From positions 1-38,239 of the forward strand of contig JXQG01000012.1 in NCBI GenBank assembly GCA_001007665.1: a stretch of 38,239 nt of DNA, given 5' to 3'. This document shows positions 7,996 through 17,821 of the stretch, in pieces. How positions within the stretch are numbered: the stretch's first letter is position 1; each line of letters starts with the position of its first letter. Origin of the DNA: Candidatus Synechococcus spongiarum SP3. GTDB lineage: Bacteria > Cyanobacteriota > Cyanobacteriia > PCC-6307 > Cyanobiaceae. The translations under genes were made by a program, and so were the position numbers. The notes below the pieces were generated by a model that made no database searches, was not told the DNA's origin, and worked only from the letters and a program-made list of their open reading frames with translations.

Positions 7996-8896
7996 GGCGC
8001 AGCACCAGGCGGTTGAGAACGTTCATCGCCCCACTGATGAGCAGGTCAACGGCCAGGAAGCCCGCCACCAGCAACGCAAAGGCCTCAATGGAACGTCCCG
8101 TCTGGGTAAAAGTGGTGTTGGCAATGGAGAAGATGTCCGAGTAGCCTACGGCGATGGCCAGGGTGCTGTTTTTGGCCAAATTGATGTATTGGCTGTTCAG
8201 GCCCGGCAGGATGGCCCGCAACGCCTGGGGAAGGATGATCAGGCGCAGGGTGCGACCCTCGCCAAACCCCAGGGAACGGGCCGCTTCCCACTGGCCCCGG
8301 GGCACGGAGTTGATGCCGCCCCGAACCACCTCCGAGATGTAGGCGCCGGTGTACACCGTGAGGCCGATGAGCAAGGCCATGAACTCTACGGAAATGGGCA
8401 ATCTCAGCCAACCCGCCAAGGTCTCCACGCCGTTGCGGGCCGCCGGCATCCCGAGAAAGACCACCACGTACCAGAACAGCAGGTGGAGCAGGGGTGGAAC
8501 ATTGCGGGCCACAGCCACGTAGAGATTGGCCAACTGGCGCAGGAGCCAGTTTTTACTGAAACTAGCGGCTCCACCAATGACCCCCAGGACGGTGGCCAGC
8601 ACCAGGCCCATCACCACCACCTGGAGGCTGTTGACAAACCCCACCACAAAAGCCCAGGCGTAGCTGTCGTCCGTTCTGTAGGACAGCAGGCCTCTGGGCA
8701 AGGGAAACCGGGCCGGTCGGCCAAGCCAGTCAAAACTCAACTCCAGGCCACGGCGGACCAGGTTGACCTGCAGGTTGCTGACCAGCAGAGCAACCACCCC
8801 CAGCACAAGGAGGCCAATGGCCACCTGGAGCAGAATCAGCAGAAGTCGCCGCCGCTGGCCTGGTGGCCGACCCGAAGCAAGGGGTTCCGGGCTCAA
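7988..8896 (-). CDS. aapQ: Polar amino-acid ABC transporter, permease subunit (AapQ-like)
   Basis: A 302-residue permease paired with AapM. The first transmembrane helix (LLLILLQVAIGLLVLGVVALLV) is followed by a periplasmic region with the family motif GLELSFDWL, further helices, and the EAA loop EAARSLGFGEGRTLRLIILPQALRAILPG (in the last third). AapQ of proteobacteria is nearer 400 residues, so this is a short version. The start is a TTG (8896-8894) overlapping the aapJ stop in the arrangement TTGA. That start is supported by the 4-nt overlap and by the N-terminal basic stretch that follows. It is second in the operon. Uptake of neutral, acidic or basic amino acids cannot be distinguished here. 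Confidence 0.9.
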   Translation of the reverse strand: MSPEPLASGRPPGQRRRLLLILLQVAIGLLVLGVVALLVSNLQVNLVRRGLELSFDWLGRPARFPLPRGLLSYRTDDSYAWAFVVGFVNSLQVVVMGLVLATVLGVIGGAASFSKNWLLRQLANLYVAVARNVPPLLHLLFWYVVVFLGMPAARNGVETLAGWLRLPISVEFMALLIGLTVYTGAYISEVVRGGINSVPRGQWEAARSLGFGEGRTLRLIILPQALRAILPGLNSQYINLAKNSTLAIAVGYSDIFSIANTTFTQTGRSIEAFALLVAGFLAVDLLISGAMNVLNRLVLRHG

Positions 8897-9960
8897 TTGA
8901 AGGGAGGTGCGTAGTGGAGGCCGCCCTCGGTGTAGATGGCGTTCAGACCGCGGGGAATGAAGGTTGCCGTGTCAGGACCCAGGTGGCGATTGTAGATCTC
9001 CCCGTAATTGCCCACGGCACGGACGGCCTGCACCACGAAGTCGTTGGGCAAGCCCAGCTTGCCGCCCAGGTCGCCCTCGATGCCCAGGAAACGGCGCAGG
9101 GCTGCATTCTCCTGATCCGCACCGCTGGTGGCGGATGCCACCCGCTCGTCAATGTTGTCCTGGGTGATGCCCTGCTCCTCTGCGGACATGAGGCCATAGA
9201 CAATCCAGCGCACCGCATCGGCCCACTGGTCATCTCCGTCCACCGTGGCGGGGGCCAGAGGCTCCTTGCTCAACCCCTCATCCAGGATCACGTGCTCGTC
9301 GGGGGCCTCGAAGCCGGAGCGGGAGCTGTTGAGAGAGGAGCGGTCGGCGGTAATGGCAGCGCAACGGCCATCCAGGTAGGCCTGTTCGCGCTCCTGGGGC
9401 GTCTCGAATTTGACCGGTTCGAAGGGAATCCCTCGGGCCTGCATCACGTCATTGAGGTTCCGTTCCGTGGTGGTGCCCCCGCCAACGCAGAAGGACTCGC
9501 CCTCCAGACCCTCCAGTGTCGTGACGCCGCTGTCTTTGCGGACCAGCACCCCTTGGCCGTCGTAGAAGACCACAGGGGCAAAGGTGAGGCCGTTACCGCC
9601 GCCGGAATCACGGCTGAGGGTCTGGGTGGTGTTGCGGGAGAGCAGGTCGATCTCGCCACTGCTGAGGGCGGTGAAGCGCTGGGCTGCCGTGAGTTGGGTG
9701 TAGTCAACTTTGTCGGGATTCCCCAGCGTGGCGGCTGCCACAGCACGGCAGATATCAGTGTCCAAACCCGTGTAGGTGCCTTCAGTAGTGAGATAGCTGA
9801 AGCCGGGCAGGCGGCCGCTGATGCCACAGCGCAACTCCCCTCTGGACCTCACCTGCTCCAGGAGGCTCACCTTCTCCTCGGGAGCCGTGGCGCAACCTGC
9901 CAGACCCAAGAGAAGGAGGGGGGAAACGACCGCAAGTTTCTTGAAGAACTGAGCCGGCAT
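8893..9960 (-). CDS. aapJ: Polar amino-acid ABC transporter, substrate-binding lipoprotein
   Basis: A 355-residue solute-binding protein (SBP_bac_3 family) that captures amino acids in the periplasm and hands them to AapQM. The N-terminus is a lipoprotein signal: basic start MPAQFFKK, hydrophobic core VVSPLLLLG, lipobox LAGC with the lipidated Cys at residue 23. The mature domain begins LRCGISGRLPGFSYL and includes DTDICRAVAAATLG, DLLSRNTTQTLSRD and the closing GDDQWADAVRWIVYGLM, all typical of the AapJ subgroup. It is the first gene of the operon and lies 86 bp downstream of an initiator tRNA on the same strand. A palindrome CAGTA-ATG-TACTG (10028-10040) sits in this upstream gap; it is not an NtcA box. 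Confidence 0.93.
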   Translation of the reverse strand: MPAQFFKKLAVVSPLLLLGLAGCATAPEEKVSLLEQVRSRGELRCGISGRLPGFSYLTTEGTYTGLDTDICRAVAAATLGNPDKVDYTQLTAAQRFTALSSGEIDLLSRNTTQTLSRDSGGGNGLTFAPVVFYDGQGVLVRKDSGVTTLEGLEGESFCVGGGTTTERNLNDVMQARGIPFEPVKFETPQEREQAYLDGRCAAITADRSSLNSSRSGFEAPDEHVILDEGLSKEPLAPATVDGDDQWADAVRWIVYGLMSAEEQGITQDNIDERVASATSGADQENAALRRFLGIEGDLGGKLGLPNDFVVQAVRAVGNYGEIYNRHLGPDTATFIPRGLNAIYTEGGLHYAPPFN

Positions 9961-10046
9961 GAATGGTGGAGGGCAAAACTGCCCCAGTCTATACGGCCGA
10001 CACAGAACATCCTCCAGTTTTTAGAATCAGTAATGTACTGAAAAAA

Positions 10047-10120
<74 letters not shown>

Positions 10121-10418
10121 ACGGGATGGATCCGGGCTGAGAAAGGGACAAGAACGGTTGCCCAAACCTGCCCGGACCGCAAAACTCTACACCATTGGCA
10201 AGCTGTGTGCGAGCCCCGATCCCCATGGAGGCGCGCCATCCCCACCACCTCCATGGATTGTGGGGTCCGGAAGGAACGCGGCGGCGAGCCGGATAACAGG
10301 TCGCTTGGGGGCCGACGTCTCGATCCACGATTGTCCGTCTTCGCTTACGGACACTGCGCCTGGACCCGAGCGCCAACCCGGCTGGCTGGGCGGATCCGTA
10401 TAGACGGCCTACACCGCC
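10121..10418. other. Non-coding stretch upstream of the initiator tRNA
   Basis: About 300 bp between the tRNA 5' end and the small peptide gene. Reading frames here are short, low in hydrophobic structure and match no family I know. I see no clear sigma-70 box, repeat or RNA fold. It presumably holds the tRNA promoter. Confidence 0.4.
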
Positions 10419-10535
10419 TCAATCTGGAGCATCGAAGGCAATTTCTCTGGTAGCCGAAGCGGCGCCCGGGATCAGAATGATGATCAGCGTAACCACGACT
10501 CCCACAACAGCCGCCACACAGACCACCTGGTTCAT
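10419..10535 (-). CDS. Possible 38-residue single-span membrane peptide
   Basis: An ATG at 10535 is preceded by GGAG at normal Shine-Dalgarno distance (CGGAGTTGAACATG). It opens a 38-residue frame, MNQVVCVAAVVGVVV followed by TLIIILIPGAASATREIAF. Residues 4-28 form one strong transmembrane segment with a short acidic tail (DAPD). It lies 33 bp after dps on the same strand. I do not recognise it as any of the small photosystem, cytochrome b6f or NDH subunits. The coherent hydrophobic profile and ribosome site argue for a real gene; the short length argues for caution. Confidence 0.4.
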   Translation of the reverse strand: MNQVVCVAAVVGVVVTLIIILIPGAASATREIAFDAPD

Positions 10536-10567
10536 GTTCAACTCCGCGGATTCGCCGGGAAGAGAGG

Positions 10568-11068
10568 TTACATTCTCTCTCCCCCCTGGGCATGAGCCTC
10601 CACCAGCCACAGACTCTTGTCCACCGCTCGGGAGATTTCGACAAACAGGTCTTCGGTGTCGGCATCGCCGGCTGCGCCCGCCGTCGCAATGGCCGTACGG
10701 ATGGCCCTGCCGAAGGCGGCCAGGGCCACGCTCACTGCTTCCACGTGATCGCTGCCCGAGACAATATCCAGCGGATAGGTGGGCAACCCCGACTGGTGCG
10801 CCGCCACTGACGCTGTGCCGAAGGCCACGCCGCCCATGGCGACGATGCGCTCCGCCAGGTTGTCCACGTGGGTGAGGGTCTCGCCATGGATGGCGTCAAA
10901 CAGTTCATGCAATGCAATGAAGGACGTCCCCTTCACGTTCCAGTGGGCTTGTTTCATTTGCGTCGAGAGGTCGACGGCGTCCGCCAGGCGAGCGTTCAAC
11001 AACACGGCCATCTCCTTGCGGGTGGTCTCCGGCAGGTCGATTTTGCTGGCATGTAGTGCTGGGTCCAT
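10568..11068 (-). CDS. dps: Dps-family ferritin-like DNA protection protein
   Basis: A 166-residue four-helix-bundle protein of the Dps family. Such proteins assemble into 12-mers, oxidise and store iron with peroxide, and protect DNA. The inter-subunit ferroxidase signature is complete: QAHWNVKG (about residues 40-47), then the H-x11-D-x3-E-type segment HELFDAIHGETLTHVDNLAERI (about 53-74). The length is normal, with the extra C-terminal helix EDLFVEISRAVDKSLWLVEAH. ATG 11068 is the natural start, 24 bp after the asparaginase stop. Co-transcription with the asparaginase group is therefore likely. I see no Fur or PerR site. Confidence 0.93.
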   Translation of the reverse strand: MDPALHASKIDLPETTRKEMAVLLNARLADAVDLSTQMKQAHWNVKGTSFIALHELFDAIHGETLTHVDNLAERIVAMGGVAFGTASVAAHQSGLPTYPLDIVSGSDHVEAVSVALAAFGRAIRTAIATAGAAGDADTEDLFVEISRAVDKSLWLVEAHAQGGERM

Positions 11069-11092
11069 GGCGGGCGCGCTCTTGACGACTTT

Positions 11093-12079
11093 CTAGCTTG
11101 TCCCATTGAAGCGCAGTTCGCCAGACACCCGGAGACTCAGGTAGGGCGAAAGGTACTGAAAGCGGGGTCGCAGGTCAGCCATGGCCTCGGGGGTGAGCCA
11201 GCCCAACTGGTCCAGGAGGTGCAGGGCCACAGCATGTTTGGCCCGCTTGGCCCCATCCTCCACCTTGATGGCCACACCGATGCCCTCATTCACCCGGCCC
11301 ACACACTGGACGCCTTCCGCGCCCCCCTTGCTGATCAAGGCCCCCAAGCCAAGACGCATCACTTCCGTGTCAAAGCAGCCGTCCCCTGCCACCAGTTCAG
11401 GGTGGGCCTGCATGGCCCGGCAGAGCCGTTCCAGTTCCGGTGCATCGGAACTGCTGAGCACGGCAAACACTCGCGCCAACTGGGCCAACTGCAGTTGCAC
11501 TGTCGGGACGCCGCAATCATCCGTGGCCAGAGGAAACTCCGCCGCAGGCTGGTGCAGCAGTTCGGCAAGGCGCTGCAGGACTTCTCGCTGTAGAGGATGC
11601 TCTGGATCCATGTAGGTGGCCAGGGGCCAGTCCATCCGCTTGCAGATGGCCAGGAACGCCGCATGCTTGCCCGAGCAGTTGTGCTGGAGGGGACTGGCGG
11701 CGCCAACGGGCACGGGACATTGCAACAGTTCTGCACGCAGCCCCGCATTCCACAGGATATGGAAGGCGGCACGGGCGTGGGTGACGGTTCCACAGTGGGA
11801 GGCACAGGCAATGGCCAGTTGCCTCTCCTGGAGCTGGTTCTGCTCTGCTGCGCCGGTGAGAATCAACAGGCTGGCCTGGAGGGGCTTGAGGGCTGAGCGG
11901 CCGAAGCTGGCCCGGAAGGGATCCCCGGCGCCCATGAGCAGTCGTCCCTGCTGATCCGTAACGGCGGCATGGACCCGATGTACCGATTCCACAATCCCGT
12001 CGCGGCACAGCAACACGTCCAGGGGAGATGCAGGAGTGCCTCGGCGGGCCACGGTGAAGGGAGAAGATGGTTGACTCAT
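11093..12079 (-). CDS. L-asparaginase II (Rhizobium-type family)
   Basis: A 328-residue protein of the asparaginase II family (PF06089), which hydrolyses asparagine to aspartate and ammonia and is unrelated to the E. coli-type enzyme. Family landmarks are GIVESVHRVHAAVTDQQGRLLMGAGDP near the N-terminus, RSALKPLQA with the SxK motif, ACASHCGT, HNCSGKHAAFL, DDCGVPT and GDGCFDTEVM. ATG 12079 (MSQPSSPFTVA) is preferred over an in-frame start 17 codons earlier that would run into the CGLD27 gene. It follows the CGLD27 gene by 25 bp and precedes dps by 24 bp. Together with the amino-acid transporter nearby it could supply nitrogen; that link is an inference. Confidence 0.9.
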   Translation of the reverse strand: MSQPSSPFTVARRGTPASPLDVLLCRDGIVESVHRVHAAVTDQQGRLLMGAGDPFRASFGRSALKPLQASLLILTGAAEQNQLQERQLAIACASHCGTVTHARAAFHILWNAGLRAELLQCPVPVGAASPLQHNCSGKHAAFLAICKRMDWPLATYMDPEHPLQREVLQRLAELLHQPAAEFPLATDDCGVPTVQLQLAQLARVFAVLSSSDAPELERLCRAMQAHPELVAGDGCFDTEVMRLGLGALISKGGAEGVQCVGRVNEGIGVAIKVEDGAKRAKHAVALHLLDQLGWLTPEAMADLRPRFQYLSPYLSLRVSGELRFNGTS

Positions 12080-12104
12080 AAAGGGCAGAAGCCGGATGGC
12101 GGCC

Positions 12105-12593
12105 TTAAACGAGGCGACATAACACCGCACCCAGCGCCAGCGCCACAGTGGCCATGGTCATCAGTTGTTGCAACCCCAACAGGAGGGGGCGCACCTGATG
12201 CTGAGCCACCAGCCAGTCTCTCTGGCGCCACTCCAGTGGTTTTTCCCAGATCTGCCCGTCATACCAGCCCGACTCCTCGTACTCAATAGACTCTGCCAGC
12301 AAACGGCGCAGGACAAACGTCCAACCCAGCCATTGGCGGACCAGCAGCAGCAGAGGGAGCACCAGTGCCCCCACCAGCCCGGCAGCCAGCAGTCGGGGCG
12401 GATCCTTCTGCAGAGGAACGCTGCCACTGGCAATGATAGTGGTGAGGGGGATCAACAGCAGCCAGCAGAGGGCAAAAGGCTTGAGACAGGTCAGAACGTC
12501 AGGATCGGCCCAACGAAAAAACCAGGACTGGCGCAGTTCTTCATATTGCTGCAGGGGACGCTGCTCCACGGGAACCGGGCAGGTGCTGTCCAT
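12105..12593 (-). CDS. CGLD27-like membrane protein (DUF1230)
   Basis: A 162-residue protein of the family conserved in cyanobacteria and plastids (Chlamydomonas CGLD27). The diagnostic start is CPVPVEQRPLQQYEELRQSWFF, followed by two transmembrane helices (about 43-62 and 73-92), then YEESGWYDGQIWEKP and a last hydrophobic segment. Its biochemical role is not established; in green lineages it is linked to photosynthetic fitness or iron. ATG 12593 gives the family start; an in-frame start eight codons earlier is less likely. It lies between rsfS and asparaginase on one strand, with 29- and 25-bp gaps. Confidence 0.88.
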   Translation of the reverse strand: MDSTCPVPVEQRPLQQYEELRQSWFFRWADPDVLTCLKPFALCWLLLIPLTTIIASGSVPLQKDPPRLLAAGLVGALVLPLLLLVRQWLGWTFVLRRLLAESIEYEESGWYDGQIWEKPLEWRQRDWLVAQHQVRPLLLGLQQLMTMATVALALGAVLCRLV

Positions 12594-12622
12594 CAAAGTC
12601 ACGACAACGCAGAACACGACAT

Positions 12623-13039
12623 TCAGGAGGTCTTCACCATGGGCCCATGGGTGTGCAGTTCCCCATGACTCCAGAAACCTTCCAGGTCATAAAAGTGACG
12701 TTCCTGGGTTCCCATGACATGGACGATCAGTTCGCCGTAATCCAGGAGCACCCAGCGTCCTTCTGAGACGCCCTCCAGCCGCAGAGGACGGCGCCGGGCC
12801 TTCTCTTCCAGCGTCTCCTCGACGGAACGGGCAACGGCGCGCACCTGAACGGGAGACCCCCCGGAGCAGATGACAAACCAATCCGTGAGATAGGCCACCT
12901 CCTCCACACGGATCAGCACAATATCCATGGCCCTGCGGTCGTCACAAGCCTCTGCCGCCAGTCGGGCCATTGCGGCGGAGTCCAACGGTTGCTTCCGGGA
13001 TGCAGCCAAAGCGCCAGCCACCATTTCAGCCATAGACAT
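12623..13039 (-). CDS. rsfS: Ribosomal silencing factor RsfS
   Basis: A 138-residue member of the RsfS/Iojap/YbeB family, which binds ribosomal protein uL14 and blocks subunit joining when nutrients are low. Conserved stretches are AAEACDDRRAMDIVLIRVEEVAYLTDWFVICSG, ARSVEETLEE, and EGRWVLLDYGELIVHVMGTQERHFYDLEGFWSHG, ending as usual at the tryptophan motif. The start is ATG 13039 or 13033; both overlap the DUF3318 stop (by 14 or 8 nt), implying translational coupling. Length is normal for cyanobacteria. Confidence 0.95.
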   Translation of the reverse strand: MSMAEMVAGALAASRKQPLDSAAMARLAAEACDDRRAMDIVLIRVEEVAYLTDWFVICSGGSPVQVRAVARSVEETLEEKARRRPLRLEGVSEGRWVLLDYGELIVHVMGTQERHFYDLEGFWSHGELHTHGPMVKTS

Positions 13040-13661
13040 TCTCGCTGCTCATGGCTTCCGGGCTTCCCTCGGACTGCGCCATTTCTGCCTGGGCCTTGGC
13101 GGCACTGCGCCGCAGTGCATCCAGACGATTTTCATAGAAGCTGCGCTTGCGCTTCTTGCGGGTTTGGGCAACCAGCGTCTTCAGGGCACTGCCCAGGCTG
13201 CGATAGGCATTGGGGAGGGAATACCCAAAGCGGGTGGCCAGGGCAATGGCTCGCTCATCGGCTGCAACGGCCTCCTGCAGGTGCTTCTCCGGGTTGTTTT
13301 TGAGGTACAGGCGGTAGCCGGCAAAGCCGGAGAGGCCCAGGGCCAGCAGCAGCAGCAGACCGTCCTGCACCCAGAGTTCGCCGATGGCGCCGCCAAGCCC
13401 AATGGCCAGAGCTGCCATTTCCCACCCGTCCCGTGGAACGGCATCGTTCTGGATGCGGCCCACCTCGTGCCAGAAGAGCAGGTTGCGCTGATCCAGGGCC
13501 AAGGCTTCCCAAGCCTCCAGGTCCACCTGAATTTCCACCTCGTCACGGCCAATTTCCTCAATGGTGATCAGAGGGGGGGCGGCGGCAGCGGCGGCCTCCA
13601 CAAACACCCAACTCTGCATTTCCGGTGGAAGAAGACCTTTCAGGCGCTGAAGTTCAGTCAT
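13026..13661 (-). CDS. DUF3318 membrane protein
   Basis: A 211-residue protein of a family (DUF3318) seen in picocyanobacteria. The conserved start is TELQRLKGLLPPEMQSWVFVEAA, then EEIGRDEVEIQVDLE and LDQRNLLFWHEVGRIQ. Two hydrophobic segments follow (about residues 83-94 and 99-117). The C-terminal third is charged and helical (KKRKRSFYENRLDALRRSAAKAQAEMAQ). Function is unknown. An HEVxxI-like string is present but lacks the second histidine of HExxH, so I do not call it a peptidase. It begins the rsfS operon, divergent from carB, with 161 bp between the starts that presumably holds both promoters. Confidence 0.82.
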   Translation of the reverse strand: MTELQRLKGLLPPEMQSWVFVEAAAAAAPPLITIEEIGRDEVEIQVDLEAWEALALDQRNLLFWHEVGRIQNDAVPRDGWEMAALAIGLGGAIGELWVQDGLLLLLALGLSGFAGYRLYLKNNPEKHLQEAVAADERAIALATRFGYSLPNAYRSLGSALKTLVAQTRKKRKRSFYENRLDALRRSAAKAQAEMAQSEGSPEAMSSENVYG

Positions 13662-13822
13662 ACAGTTTCAGAGCGGGCAGTTCAGAGCGGGGCAGCGGGA
13701 ATGGAAAAGCTTTGCCGCAGGATGGTGTGAACGCACTCTAGCGGGCCAGTTGTATCCGCCAGGCACATCATCCGGGAACCGGGGGATGCCATGCTGGTCT
13801 AGTTTGGCCTTTACACTCCCGG

Positions 13823-16800
13823 ATGCCCCGACGCAGTGATCTACAGCGCATTCTCCTGCTGGGTTCCGGGCCGATTGTCATCGGTCAGGCCTGCGAGTTT
13901 GACTACTCCGGAACCCAAGCCTGTAAAGCCTTGCGGGACGAGGGCTTTCAGGTGGTGCTGGTGAATTCCAACCCGGCCACCATCATGACCGATCCGGAAA
14001 CGGCGGATCGCACCTACATCGAGCCTCTTATCCCGGAGGTGGTGGCCCAGGTGATTGCAGCGGAGCGCCCTGACGCCTTGCTGCCCACCATGGGGGGACA
14101 GACAGCGCTCAATCTGGCGGTCAACCTGGCAGAACGTGGCGTGTTGGAACGCTACGGCGTGGAGTTGATTGGCGCCAGCCTGGAGGCCATCCGCAAGGCG
14201 GAAGACCGGCAGTTGTTCAAGGAGGCCATGGGCCGCATCGGAGTCAAGGTTTGCCCCTCCGGGATTGCCGCCAACCTTCTGGAAGCCGAGGCCGTGGCCC
14301 GGCAGATCGGCAGCTATCCCCTCATTATTCGCCCGGCCTTCACCCTGGGGGGCAGCGGCGGGGGCATCGCCTATAACACCGACCACCTGCTCAATATCGT
14401 CCGCAGTGGCCTGGAAGCCAGCCCTGTGCGCCAGATTCTGATCGAACAATCCCTGCTGGGGTGGAAGGAATACGAGCTGGAGGTGATGCGGGATCAGGCG
14501 GATAACGCTGTGGTGGTTTGCAGTATTGAAAACCTGGATCCCATGGGGGTGCATACCGGTGATTCCATCACCGTGGCTCCTGCCCAGACCCTCACCGACC
14601 GGGAGTACCAGCGGCTGCGGGACCAGGCCTTGGCCATCATGCGGGAGGTGGGGGTGGAAACCGGCGGCAGCAACGTGCAGTTTGCGGTCAATCCTGCCGA
14701 TGGAAACCTGGTGGCCATTGAAATGAACCCCCGGGTGAGCCGCAGCTCAGCCCTGGCCAGCAAAGCCACCGGCTTTCCCATTGCCAAGATGGCCGCCCGC
14801 CTGGCCGTGGGCTACACCTTGCCGGAAATTCTCAACGAGATCACCGGCAAAACACCGGCCTGCTTTGAGCCCAGCATTGATTACGTGGTCACCAAGGTGC
14901 CGCGTTTCGCCTTTGAAAAGTTTCCTGGTGCCCAGCCGGTGCTCACCACCTCCATGCGCTCTGTTGGCGAGGTGATGGCCATCGGCCGCTGTTTTGAGGA
15001 GTCTCTGCAAAAGGCGTTGCGGGGCTTGGAGATTGGCCGGGCCGGCTGGGGTTGCGACGGGCCCGAGATCCCCATGGACCCGGACGCCATGGCCGTTCAG
15101 CTCCGCACCCCCACACCGGAGCGGATCTTTCAGTTGCGCCAGGCCATGGAACAGGGCTTTGACCTGGCCCGGCTTCAGGAGTTGACCGGCATTGATCCCT
15201 GGTTCCTGGCCAAACTGGCCCGGTTGCTGCAACTGGAGCATCAACACCTGCGGGGGCGGGGGCTCCGGGAACTGGACGGTCCCGCCATGCTGATGCTCAA
15301 GCAGCATGGCTATAGCGATCGTCAGATTGCCTGGGCCACCGGATCCGAGGAGTTGGCGGTGCGCGGCTGGCGACAACAGTTGGGAATCGATGTGGTGTTC
15401 AAAACCGTGGACACCTGTGCGGCGGAGTTTGCCTCCACAACGCCCTACCACTACAGCACCTACGAAGCCGCCGGTTCCTGGCTCCGGGAGGACGGCGCCA
15501 TGACGCACCAGCCCCCAGCCACGGAGGTGCTGCAAGACACCCGGCGGAAGGTGTTGATCCTGGGGGGCGGCCCCAACCGCATCGGGCAGGGCATTGAGTT
15601 CGACTATTGCTGCTGCCATGCCTCCTTCTCCCTGCGGGAGCAGGGCTGGGTGACGGTGATGCACAACAGCAACCCGGAGACCGTCTCCACGGATTACGAC
15701 ACCAGTGATCGACTCTACTTCGAACCCCTCACATTGGAGGACGTGCTCAACGTGATTGAGGCGGAGCAACCCACCGGAGTCATTGTCCAGTTTGGCGGCC
15801 AGACCCCCCTGAAGCTGGCCATGCCGCTGCTGCGGTGGCTGGAGACCCCCGAGGGACGCCGCACCGGCGCAACCATCTGGGGCACATCACCGGAATCCAT
15901 TGATGCCGCCGAGGATCGGGAAGGATTCGAGCAGCTCCTGCGCCGGTTGGCCATCCGCCAGCCGAACAACGGCCTGGCCCGCAGCGGGGCAGAAGCCCTT
16001 GCTGTGGCGGAGCGGATTGGCTACCCGGTGGTGGTGCGGCCCAGTTACGTGCTGGGGGGGCGGGCCATGGAACTGGTGCATAACCGCTCCGAACTGAGCC
16101 ACTACATCCAGCACGCCGTGCAGGTGGAGCCGGACCACCCCGTGCTCATTGACCAATACCTGGACAACGCCATCGAGGTGGACGTGGACGCCTTGGCGGA
16201 TGGCCAGGGCCGTAGCGTGATTGCCGGCATCCTGGAACACATTGAGCCTGCCGGGATCCATTCGGGAGATTCCGCCTGCTGTTTGCCCAGCATCAACCTC
16301 ACTGCGACAGCCCTCCAAACCATCCGCCAATGGACCCACACCCTGGCCCAATCCCTGGGGGTGGTGGGGCTCATGAATGTGCAGTTCGCCGTACAGGGTG
16401 ATCAGGTGTCCATTCTGGAGGCCAATCCCCGCGCCTCCCGCACCGTTCCCTTTGTGGCCAAAGCCTGTGGGACCCCCCTGGCCAAGCTGGCCGCCCGGCT
16501 CATGGCTGGCGAGACCCTGGATCAGGTGCGCTTGACGGAGGAACCCCTCATTCCCATGCAGGCCATCAAGGAGGCTGTGCTGCCCTTTAAGCGCTTCCCC
16601 GGAAGCGACAGCCTGCTCGGACCGGAAATGCGCTCCACCGGGGAGTCCATGGGCAGCGCCCCCAGCTTTGCCATGGCCTATGCCAAGGCGGAGTTGGGAG
16701 CCGGGGAAGACCTACCCCGCCAGGGCACGGTGTTCCTCTCCACCCATGACCGGGACAAGCCAGATCTGGCGCCCATTGCCCAGCGGCTGGCGGAGTTGGG

Positions 16801-17164
16801 TCTGCAACTGGTGGCCACCCGGGGCACGGCCGCCCACTTGCGGGATGCCGGCCTTGCGGTGACAACCGTCTTGAAGGTTCACGAAGGGCGCCCCAACATT
16901 GAAGACCTGATTCGCTCCGGGGCCATCCAGCTCATCATCAATACCCCCATCGGCCGCCAGGCCACCCACGATGATCGTTACCTGCGCCGCGCCGCCATTG
17001 ACTATGCCGTGCCTGCCGTTACCACCCTGGCGGCTGCCCAGGCGGTAAGCGAAGCCATCGCCGCCCTGCAACAGCGGGAGCTGACCATTGCCGCATTGCA
17101 GGATATTCATGGTCAGAGCTCAAGTGCGATTAATAGAGGAGAACGAATAGGACATAGTGAATAG
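13823..17164 (+). CDS. carB: Carbamoyl-phosphate synthase large subunit
   Basis: A 1113-residue enzyme that makes carbamoyl phosphate from bicarbonate, ammonia (supplied by CarA) and two ATP, for arginine and pyrimidines. The internal duplication is clear. The first ATP-grasp half starts [21 protein letters not shown] and the second starts [21 protein letters not shown] (about residue 575). Each half has its ATP-binding loop ([12 protein letters not shown] and [12 protein letters not shown]) and its NVQFAV/EMNPR-type metal site. The C-terminal MGS-like allosteric domain begins near residue 970 ([19 protein letters not shown]). All landmarks are intact. The last 15 or so residues ([15 protein letters not shown]) look like a poorly conserved tail. 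ATG 13823 fits the family start. Confidence 0.98.
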   Translation: MPRRSDLQRILLLGSGPIVIGQACEFDYSGTQACKALRDEGFQVVLVNSNPATIMTDPETADRTYIEPLIPEVVAQVIAAERPDALLPTMGGQTALNLAVNLAERGVLERYGVELIGASLEAIRKAEDRQLFKEAMGRIGVKVCPSGIAANLLEAEAVARQIGSYPLIIRPAFTLGGSGGGIAYNTDHLLNIVRSGLEASPVRQILIEQSLLGWKEYELEVMRDQADNAVVVCSIENLDPMGVHTGDSITVAPAQTLTDREYQRLRDQALAIMREVGVETGGSNVQFAVNPADGNLVAIEMNPRVSRSSALASKATGFPIAKMAARLAVGYTLPEILNEITGKTPACFEPSIDYVVTKVPRFAFEKFPGAQPVLTTSMRSVGEVMAIGRCFEESLQKALRGLEIGRAGWGCDGPEIPMDPDAMAVQLRTPTPERIFQLRQAMEQGFDLARLQELTGIDPWFLAKLARLLQLEHQHLRGRGLRELDGPAMLMLKQHGYSDRQIAWATGSEELAVRGWRQQLGIDVVFKTVDTCAAEFASTTPYHYSTYEAAGSWLREDGAMTHQPPATEVLQDTRRKVLILGGGPNRIGQGIEFDYCCCHASFSLREQGWVTVMHNSNPETVSTDYDTSDRLYFEPLTLEDVLNVIEAEQPTGVIVQFGGQTPLKLAMPLLRWLETPEGRRTGATIWGTSPESIDAAEDREGFEQLLRRLAIRQPNNGLARSGAEALAVAERIGYPVVVRPSYVLGGRAMELVHNRSELSHYIQHAVQVEPDHPVLIDQYLDNAIEVDVDALADGQGRSVIAGILEHIEPAGIHSGDSACCLPSINLTATALQTIRQWTHTLAQSLGVVGLMNVQFAVQGDQVSILEANPRASRTVPFVAKACGTPLAKLAARLMAGETLDQVRLTEEPLIPMQAIKEAVLPFKRFPGSDSLLGPEMRSTGESMGSAPSFAMAYAKAELGAGEDLPRQGTVFLSTHDRDKPDLAPIAQRLAELGLQLVATRGTAAHLRDAGLAVTTVLKVHEGRPNIEDLIRSGAIQLIINTPIGRQATHDDRYLRRAAIDYAVPAVTTLAAAQAVSEAIAALQQRELTIAALQDIHGQSSSAINRGERIGHSE

Positions 17165-17332
17165 AACATCGGCACGTCGTCGGGCCCAGAGCATGTCTTG
17201 GTGGATTTCCAGGAGTTTAGCGCCAGACAAATCAAAAACAAATCGCAAATGCTTCGTGACGCTGCCGAGAGGCGCGGTTGGCAATACCGTCCCTGACGGG
17301 GGAGGCGTCCACAGCATGGCAGCAGCCTCTGG

Positions 17333-17821
17333 TCAGTGGCGATCGCTGCGGTCACGGGCCTTGGTGGTGTGGTCGTCATGGGCTTTGCGCACCATCCAGT
17401 ACCCTGCCGAGAGAAAGACAATGGCGGCGCCCAGCGCCACAATCAGGGGGGCCGGATCCTCGATGTCGGGCTTGAGGACAATCACCTTGCGGGCCAGGGC
17501 CGTGAGGGCTGTGGCCAGAACCAGTTCCAACTGGATGGTGTGGTGCCGCAGGTAGGCGGTGATGTTTTGCAGCACCTCAAGGGCAATGAGGAGGGTGAGC
17601 AGCTCCCCCAGGAGGTGAACAAGCCCATCTCCCATCAGGTTGGCGTCGGTGCGATAGACGGCCTGGGCCATCTGGCCCAGCAGGTGGACCGTGGCCGCAA
17701 CAATGACCACACCCAGCGCCATGGCCAGAACACGGGCCAGCACCCGTTCAAAGCGGCCCAGAAGCTCAAGGAAGTCGCGGTCATCAAAAATGGACGACAC
17801 AAGGCGACGCATGGCGGTCAC
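17333..17821 (-). CDS. psiE: PsiE-family membrane protein (phosphate-starvation-inducible type)
   Basis: A 162-residue protein with the PsiE domain, named for the E. coli phosphate-starvation gene; molecular function is unknown. It has about four transmembrane helices: RVLAMALGVVIVAATVHLL, LVHLLGELLTLLIALEVL, LVLATALTALARKVIVL and LIVALGAAIVFLSAGYWMV. The core motif LLTLLIALEVLQNITAYLRHH is well conserved. The start GTG 17821 overlaps the recQ stop (GTGA); ATG 17812 is an alternative three codons in. It is last in the topA-recQ chain and converges with carB across 168 bp, where I see no other gene. No Pho box is visible, as expected for an internal operon gene. Confidence 0.88.
   Translation of the reverse strand: MTAMRRLVSSIFDDRDFLELLGRFERVLARVLAMALGVVIVAATVHLLGQMAQAVYRTDANLMGDGLVHLLGELLTLLIALEVLQNITAYLRHHTIQLELVLATALTALARKVIVLKPDIEDPAPLIVALGAAIVFLSAGYWMVRKAHDDHTTKARDRSDRH

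Noticed and set aside
10028-10040. NtcA site upstream of aapJ
   Set aside because: CAGTA-ATG-TACTG is palindromic, but GTA and TAC are not 8 bases apart as in GTAN8TAC.
13450-13480. Zinc peptidase motif in the DUF3318 protein (HEVGRI)
   Set aside because: The second histidine of HExxH is absent.
17339-17346. HIP1 octamer GCGATCGC
   Set aside because: A single copy noticed inside psiE; one occurrence in 38 kb is not an enrichment.
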